Source of the DNA: Woeseiaceae bacterium
GTDB lineage: Bacteria > Pseudomonadota > Gammaproteobacteria > Steroidobacterales > Woeseiaceae
Reading direction: 5' to 3'
Length of the DNA stretch: 18,814 nt
NCBI GenBank assembly: GCA_013138675.1
Contig: WTCH01000194.1
Span: forward strand, 1-18,814
Shown here piece by piece: positions 15,000 to 18,814 of this stretch. A program made the translations under genes and the position numbers. The notes under the pieces were generated by a model. It was not told the origin of the DNA. It saw only the letters and a list, made by a program, of their open reading frames with translations, and searched no databases. Within the stretch, counting starts at the first letter, position 1. Every line of letters starts with the position of its first letter.

Positions 15000-15698
15000 G
15001 TGATCGATCCTTGCTCAGCGACGAGACTGCCCGCTGAATTGCCATCCGACCCTATGCGTTGGGCGAAAGCCTGGCTCGATGAGGCGGTATCAAAGCAGGT
15101 GCAGCGAAACCCGAACTCAATGACGGCGATTACGGTTGGTGACGGCGGGCAGCCCGCCGGTCGCGTTGTCCTGTGCAAGGATTTTGTTGCCGATCCCGGT
15201 TATCTCGTTTTTTACACCAACTACAAATCAGACAAAGTTCAACACCTGGAAAACAACCAAAATATTGCGTTGCTGTTTCATTGGGATGTGTTCGGACGGC
15301 AGGTACGCATGGAGGGTGAGGCGGTGCATTCGCCTGCTGAAGAGAGCGATGCGTACTTTGCTTCACGAGACTGGGGAAGTCAGATAGGTGCCTGGGGCTC
15401 CGACCAGAGTGCGCCGCTGGAGTCTCGCGCCGCGCTGATCTCACAGGTGGGCAAACGCGCAATGAAACTCGGCGTCCAGGCTGCGAAGAACCTTACGTCC
15501 ATCGCTGTCGAAGACCGGCCCGTTATCGCGCGACCGCCTCACTGGGGTGGAATTCGCGTCTGGCCCAGACGTATCGAACTCTGGATAGAGGGTGGCGACC
15601 GGATCCACGACCGGGCACGGTGGGAGCGATCCCTGTCCCGCCGTGAACACGATCTGTTCGACGTCGGGGGCTGGTCCGGCACCCGGCTGCAACCCTGA
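15000..15698 (+). CDS. pdxH: Pyridoxamine/pyridoxine 5'-phosphate oxidase
   Basis: PdxH is an FMN flavoenzyme that oxidises pyridoxine or pyridoxamine 5'-phosphate to PLP, the last step of vitamin B6 synthesis and salvage. The 232 residues contain DPMRWAKAWLDEA (N-terminal helix), RVVLCKDF (55-62), FYTNYKSDK (71-79, FMN phosphate), LLFHWDVFGRQVRMEG, SQIGAWGSDQS (127-137), RPPHWGGIRVWPRRIELW (178-195) and the C-terminal RIHDRARWER with W and TRLQP at the end. All PNPOx signatures are intact. The start is GTG at 15000 with GGAGAA 5 nt upstream. It lies 27 nt after the GGT-like gene and 8 nt before the next one, so it is inside an operon. About ten extra residues occur near residues 145-170 relative to E. 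coli, probably a loop. Confidence 0.96.
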   Translation: MIDPCSATRLPAELPSDPMRWAKAWLDEAVSKQVQRNPNSMTAITVGDGGQPAGRVVLCKDFVADPGYLVFYTNYKSDKVQHLENNQNIALLFHWDVFGRQVRMEGEAVHSPAEESDAYFASRDWGSQIGAWGSDQSAPLESRAALISQVGKRAMKLGVQAAKNLTSIAVEDRPVIARPPHWGGIRVWPRRIELWIEGGDRIHDRARWERSLSRREHDLFDVGGWSGTRLQP

Positions 15699-15706
15699 TC
15701 CGCGGT

Positions 15707-17539
15707 TTGTTCAGGGTCTGCCTGGCAATTATCCTGCTGCTCTCTGCAGTCTCTGTAGAGGCCCAGGTTTCGTTGACGCGAGGTACCAACTTCTCGCTGG
15801 ATGTTGCGGCTGACGGCCGCATTGCGTTCGACCTGCTCGGCGACATCTGGATCATCCCGAATGGGGGCGGTGTTGCCCAGGCTATTTCCGGTGGACCCGC
15901 CGCCGCACGACGGCCACGCTGGTCGCCGGCAGGCGACGCCATCGTTTTCCAGGCGCGAGATGACGGTCAGGAACAACTCTGGTTGTATGACACCGACAAA
16001 GCAACAGCACACAAGCTCACGGCAGGTCATACCTTTGACCATCATCCCTCGTGGCATCCCGACGGTGACCGCATCGTGTATTCAAGCGATCGTCTCGATA
16101 CGGGCATTGATCTGTGGGAACTCGACCTGGCAACGGGCCTGACCTGGCGTATCAGTGACCTGCCAGGTGACGAATCCGAACCGGCCTGGTCCGCGGACGG
16201 GGAGGATCTCGTCTATGTACATCGCCTGGACGACAAATGGTTGTTAATGCTGAGGCGCCACGCCCAGCCTGACCGGATGCTCCTGTCTTCGACTTCACGG
16301 CTGTCCAGTCCTGCATGGAGACCTGACGGGAGCCTGATTACCTACTTGCGTCACGGCGTTGATGCACTCGTCACTGAAATGGTTATCCTGTCCGAACCGC
16401 TGCTTATCCGGCCGTTGATTGAGAATGAGGATTTCTTTGTCGCGCCGATCGCGTGGCGAGATCGACAGGCGATGCTGTATGCGGCCAATGGCCTGATTCG
16501 AAAACGCGATTTCAATTCCCGGACATCGAGAAACCTATCGTTTCGCGTCACGGTCTATCCCGACAAAACGCCACGACCCGGACCACCACAGGCCCGCGAC
16601 TTACCTCGGGCAAACGAACCCGACAGACGACTTGTTGTACGTGCGGCGCGTTTGTTCGATGGCGTAGGTATCGGCTATCGCGAAGGTGTGGATGTCGTCA
16701 TGGATGGTGGTCGCATCGTTGCTGTTGAACCTCACCGCGATTGGCCCGATGCGATTCTGGTCGACATGGGCGATCTCACTGTGGTGCCCGGGTTCATCGA
16801 CGGCCAATCGAATCTACCGACTGACGTCGATGTGTCGCTCGGGCCGAAGTTGCTGACATTCGGCCTGACAACCATTGTTGCCGACACGGACAAGGCTGAG
16901 GCTCTGAACGCAGTCTGGTCCGGCAAGGATGTGCCTGGCCCACTCGTTCTCGGACGGGACTGGCATCTGGACCTCGCGACCGTATCGACGATGAATCTGC
17001 GAGCAGACGCGTTGCCTGTGTCACCGCTTGGCATTCGTTATGAGGACGCCCATCTTGCAGACGTTGCCGAGGCCGTCGCAGTCCTGTCCGGCCTGGCGGA
17101 TGCGACGACGCCTGGTCTCGAGCCACTGTTTCGCTCGCGCCAGACAATGTTGTTGAACGGCCAGACCAACGCAATGCGCCGCTTCAGCGAAGCGCCCTTG
17201 TTGGCCGCACAATCGTCATCGATCGTGCTTGGCAGCAAGGCCAATGGACTGCCACCGGGGGTCGCATTGCATGCCGAATTTCGTGCCCTTGCCGGTGCCG
17301 GACTCGACGAGGTGCACGTGCTGCGGACCGCCGGCATCAATGCCGCCAGGGCACTCGGACTTGGTTTACAGGTAGGGCGGATCGCGCCCGGCGCAAGTGC
17401 GGACCTCGTTATTGTCGACGGTGACCCGCTCAATGACATCGACGACACATTGAAGGTGGTTGGTATTGTCCGAAATGGACGGTTTTTCAGTGTGATTGGG
17501 CTCATCGAGCGTGCCCAGAAGACCGGATCCGTCGAATAA
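15707..17539 (+). CDS. Secreted TolB-propeller protein with degenerate amidohydrolase domain
   Basis: A 610-residue exported protein. Residues 1-19 are a signal peptide (LAIILLLSAVSVEAQ). Residues about 25-285 hold TolB/PD40 beta-propeller repeats: RWSPAGDAIVFQARDDG, SWHPDGDRIVYSSDR, AWSADGEDLVYVHR, AWRPDGSLITYLRH. Residues about 308-600 resemble an imidazolonepropionase-like amidohydrolase: LVVRAARLFDG, VVMDGGRIVAVE, VVPGFIDGQSN, AGINAARALGLGLQVGRI, GASADLVIVDGDPL. The metal-binding HxH after PGFID is Q367-x-N369, and the late catalytic Asp (normally in GSD) is Lys511 in GSKANG. The barrel is also shorter than usual. It is probably non-catalytic. The start is TTG at 15707 with poor Shine-Dalgarno; a CTG at 15695 overlapping the pdxH stop is an alternative with a better basic N-region. 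It is last in the frmA run. Confidence 0.85.
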   Translation: MFRVCLAIILLLSAVSVEAQVSLTRGTNFSLDVAADGRIAFDLLGDIWIIPNGGGVAQAISGGPAAARRPRWSPAGDAIVFQARDDGQEQLWLYDTDKATAHKLTAGHTFDHHPSWHPDGDRIVYSSDRLDTGIDLWELDLATGLTWRISDLPGDESEPAWSADGEDLVYVHRLDDKWLLMLRRHAQPDRMLLSSTSRLSSPAWRPDGSLITYLRHGVDALVTEMVILSEPLLIRPLIENEDFFVAPIAWRDRQAMLYAANGLIRKRDFNSRTSRNLSFRVTVYPDKTPRPGPPQARDLPRANEPDRRLVVRAARLFDGVGIGYREGVDVVMDGGRIVAVEPHRDWPDAILVDMGDLTVVPGFIDGQSNLPTDVDVSLGPKLLTFGLTTIVADTDKAEALNAVWSGKDVPGPLVLGRDWHLDLATVSTMNLRADALPVSPLGIRYEDAHLADVAEAVAVLSGLADATTPGLEPLFRSRQTMLLNGQTNAMRRFSEAPLLAAQSSSIVLGSKANGLPPGVALHAEFRALAGAGLDEVHVLRTAGINAARALGLGLQVGRIAPGASADLVIVDGDPLNDIDDTLKVVGIVRNGRFFSVIGLIERAQKTGSVE

Positions 17540-17769
17540 TTTGACAAATTACCAGCTCACTTGGAACGGTTCGCACACAAATGACGGTCAGTTACCGAAA
17601 GGCCTTTAGTAAATTCTTTATTTTCTTAGGCTTACGCTCGCTAGTTTTGGAATCAGTTGATGTTGGGTGCAATAATTGCGTCGGTTTCCTTTACAAAACA
17701 CACACAATCTTCTGCTCAAGCAACCTGTACCAACCGCTAAATACTTGATATCGGACCGTCTGTGACGTG
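17540..17769. other. AT-rich intergenic stretch upstream of the sigma-54 promoter
   Basis: No gene is supported here. Base composition is clearly lower in GC than in the flanking genes. A palindrome AAAGGCCTTT lies at 17598-17607 but has no loop and no adjoining T run, so I see no convincing terminator for the preceding operon. A TTGACA at 17541-17546 has no matching -10. The palindrome GCAATAATTGC is listed separately. Confidence 0.5.
17669..17679. promoter_or_regulatory. Palindrome GCAAT-A-ATTGC, candidate activator site
   Basis: This is an 11-bp perfect palindrome (5-bp arms, 1-nt centre) at about -123 relative to the predicted sigma-54 start. Enhancer-binding proteins for sigma-54 commonly bind palindromes 80-150 bp upstream. 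No specific activator consensus was recognised, and a palindrome this short may occur by chance in AT-rich DNA. Confidence 0.3.
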
Positions 17770-17786
17770 TTGGCACAGGTCTTGCT
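17770..17786 (+). promoter_or_regulatory. Sigma-54 (RpoN) -24/-12 promoter
   Basis: The sequence TTGGCACAGGTCTTGCT matches the RpoN consensus YTGGCACG-N4-TTGCW at every position except the last G of the -24 block (A at 17777). The invariant GG (17772-17773) and GC (17784-17785) are separated by exactly 10 nt. Transcription is predicted to begin near 17797. The nearest downstream gene starts 280 nt later, beyond a strong terminator. RpoN promoters need an activator ATPase, which is not encoded in this window. Confidence 0.75.
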
Positions 17787-17796
17787 TTGAATACTC

Positions 17797-18000
17797 TGCC
17801 CAAGCGAAGTGTAACTGCACTTGGTATCACTCAACGGCTACTTAACAGGATTTAGACGCCAGAAGAACAATAACTACAAAAAAAATAAGATCCAAATCCA
17901 ATAATAATAATATTTCTGTATCCGGACGCCGAATCTGCAGTTACCTCTTTTAATAATAAAAAGAGAAATTAGCCCCGCCGCTCACGCCGCGGGGCTTTTT
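17797..18000 (+). ncRNA. Putative sigma-54-dependent small RNA (or attenuated leader)
   Basis: A transcript from the predicted RpoN start near 17797 to the intrinsic terminator would be about 200 nt. The + strand of this stretch contains no ATG, and the longest frame from a TTG is 27 codons with no ribosome-binding site. It can fold. AAGTG (17807-17811) can pair with CACTT (17818-17822); alternatively CCAAG (17800-17804) can pair with CTTGG (17820-17824), so two exclusive hairpins are possible. CTCTTTT (17945-17951) pairs perfectly with AAAAGAG (17959-17965), just before the terminator. The middle is A-rich and probably unpaired. I do not recognise an RNA family. The alternative is a 5' leader of the methyltransferase lipoprotein gene with an attenuator. 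Boundaries are inferred from promoter and terminator only. Confidence 0.45.
17971..18000 (+). terminator. Rho-independent terminator
   Basis: AGCCCCGC (17971-17978) pairs perfectly with GCGGGGCT (17989-17996) around a 10-nt loop, and the descending arm runs straight into TTTTT then ATT. The A-rich sequence on the upstream side might give weak activity on the other strand. It would end the putative small RNA and any readthrough from the frmA-to-propeller run, and it separates both from the methyltransferase gene. Confidence 0.9.
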
Positions 18001-18032
18001 ATTGGGCGGCACTTTGGTGAGTACCATGAGTC

Positions 18033-18049
18033 GGATACCGGTATTATCC
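18033..18049. repeat. Near-perfect palindrome, candidate operator
   Basis: GGATACCGGTATTATCC contains a perfect 10-bp palindrome ATACCGGTAT (18035-18044), and it would be a 16-bp palindrome but for one extra T. It lies 27 nt before the methyltransferase start and overlaps a TATTAT (18042-18047) that could be a -10 element, though no -35 is found at a normal distance. Confidence 0.35.
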
Positions 18050-18076
18050 AAATCACACAATGCACCGGAGTTCATC

Positions 18077-18814
18077 ATGAAAACAATACTCGCGCTTTCG
18101 ACTATTGCTCTATTTATTGCCGGCTGTGGTCAACAGGCCGCTGACCCGGAGCCTGTGGCCAGCGCACCTGCTGAGCCGGAGGTATCCATCTACGCCGCCG
18201 CGATCGACAGCGCGACGCGACCCGACGAAGACCGGGCCAGTGATGCGGGTCGGCAACCCGCAGCTGTCCTTGAGTTTGTCGGTATCCAGCCGGGTGACGT
18301 CGTCCTCGAGATGTGGGCAGGCGGTGGTTACTACACCGAGCTGCTCGCACACGTCGTCGGAGAGAACGGCAAAGTTGTTGCGCACGCAAATACGCCGATT
18401 ATGGCGTTCGCGGGCGAAGCTCACGAAAAACGGCACGCAGACGGTCGCTTGCCGAACGCCGAAATCCTGATCGCTGAAAACAACGAACTGGCACTTGAGG
18501 CCGATAGCTTCGACGCGGCTACAATCATTCTTAACTACCACGACCTGTACTGGTCATCGGAGGAGTACGGTTGGGATCAAATCGACATTCCGGCATTCCA
18601 CGCCCAGTTGTTCAAGGCCATTAAGCCGGGCGGCATTCTCGGCATCGTGGATCACCAGGCTGCGAGCGGCTCACCGGGAGAGACCGGAAACACATTGCAC
18701 CGCATTGATTCGGCCATCGTGATCGCCGAACTCACCGCAGCGGGTTTCGTACTCGATGGCGAAAGCGATGCATTGCGCAATGCCGAAGACGATCACAGCA
18801 AGGGCGTCTTCGAC
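18077..18814 (+). CDS. Class I SAM-methyltransferase-like lipoprotein, 3' truncated
   Basis: The frame is open from ATG 18077 to the window edge (246 codons) and the stop lies outside. GGAG at 18067-18070 is a good ribosome-binding site. Residues 1-17 are a lipoprotein signal peptide with lipobox IAGC (Cys17), followed by a Pro/Ala/Glu linker. From about residue 40 the protein resembles the predicted-methyltransferase family with export signals (COG4798-like, recalled). Motifs are FVGIQPGDVVLEMWAGGG with the SAM loop GGG at 82-84, YYTELLA, an acidic-strand position, FDAATIILNYHDLYW, and IKPGGILGIVDHQA. No known substrate exists. S-adenosylmethionine is not known to be available in the periplasm, so the export signal is puzzling. 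The gene is monocistronic on its left side, behind the terminator. Confidence 0.85.
   Translation, partial: MKTILALSTIALFIAGCGQQAADPEPVASAPAEPEVSIYAAAIDSATRPDEDRASDAGRQPAAVLEFVGIQPGDVVLEMWAGGGYYTELLAHVVGENGKVVAHANTPIMAFAGEAHEKRHADGRLPNAEILIAENNELALEADSFDAATIILNYHDLYWSSEEYGWDQIDIPAFHAQLFKAIKPGGILGIVDHQAASGSPGETGNTLHRIDSAIVIAELTAAGFVLDGESDALRNAEDDHSKGVFD

Noticed and set aside
17541..17570. TTGACA at 17541-17546 as a sigma-70 promoter
   Set aside because: No acceptable -10 hexamer at 15-20 nt.
17598..17625. AAAGGCCTTT palindrome as terminator of the frmA-to-propeller run
   Set aside because: It has no loop, a weak stem and no T run immediately after it.
17618..17830. A 70-codon minus-strand frame in the AT-rich intergenic region
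   Set aside because: No ribosome-binding site, no recognisable domain, a composition unlike a protein, and it crosses the predicted RpoN promoter.
17823..17906. A 27-codon + strand frame from TTG inside the putative small RNA
   Set aside because: No Shine-Dalgarno sequence, and the residues are mostly Asn/Lys encoded by an A-rich tract. It is more likely non-coding.
17797..17970. Remnant of a PEP-CTERM protein gene downstream of the RpoN promoter
   Set aside because: No VPEP motif with hydrophobic segment and Arg cluster could be read in any + frame. It is kept only as an alternative explanation for the promoter.

Overview
The window looks like a chromosomal segment of a GC-rich gammaproteobacterium, probably an uncultured or marine lineage distant from the enterics. 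The evidence is an M23 peptidase - anmK - erpA - DUF6776 neighbourhood of the kind known next to tyrS in Pseudomonas and relatives, an RppH with gammaproteobacterial features, a fused chorismate mutase/prephenate dehydrogenase, and a bactofilin. Genus assignment is not possible from sequence alone. About sixteen protein genes are visible. Both ends are cut: the M23 gene lacks its start and the last gene, a methyltransferase-like lipoprotein, runs off the right edge. No tRNA, rRNA, IS element, CRISPR array or integrase was seen.

Layout. Positions 3-3787 (+) carry an M23 peptidase (3' part), anmK (recycling of anhydro-MurNAc) and ppk1 (polyphosphate synthesis). Positions 3780-7473 (-) are a run read rppH > DUF6776 > bactofilin > erpA > ppx. 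The polyP-making and polyP-degrading genes meet tail to tail and share 8 bp at their stops. Positions 7474-7612 form a divergent control region with a 7-bp inverted repeat. Positions 7613-8990 (+) hold a FecCD/BtuC-type permease coupled to a small YkgJ-type cysteine-cluster protein. Positions 9003-12160 (-) are a compact run: tyrA > DUF484-like/GGDEF diguanylate cyclase > substrate-binding lipoprotein. Positions 12306-17539 (+) are another compact run: glutathione-dependent formaldehyde dehydrogenase > GGT-like Ntn hydrolase > pdxH > secreted TolB-propeller/amidohydrolase-like protein.

Positions 17540-18076 are the only long non-coding stretch. It is visibly AT-rich and holds a near-perfect sigma-54 (-24/-12) promoter at 17770-17786, an 11-bp palindrome about 120 bp upstream of the predicted start, and a strong intrinsic terminator at 17971-18000. 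The roughly 200 nt between promoter and terminator contain no ATG and no convincing ORF. This is best read as an undescribed sigma-54-dependent small RNA, or else as an attenuated leader of the downstream methyltransferase-lipoprotein gene. It is the most promising novelty here.

A second theme is familiar folds whose specificity or catalytic residues are altered. The GGT-like enzyme keeps its nucleophilic threonine but has lost most gamma-glutamyl-binding residues. The amidohydrolase domain has QxN in place of HxH and Lys in place of the late Asp. The FbpA-like binding protein lacks the Tyr-Tyr iron ligands. A SAM-methyltransferase fold carries a lipoprotein signal peptide. These calls rest on alignment by eye to remembered family sequences.
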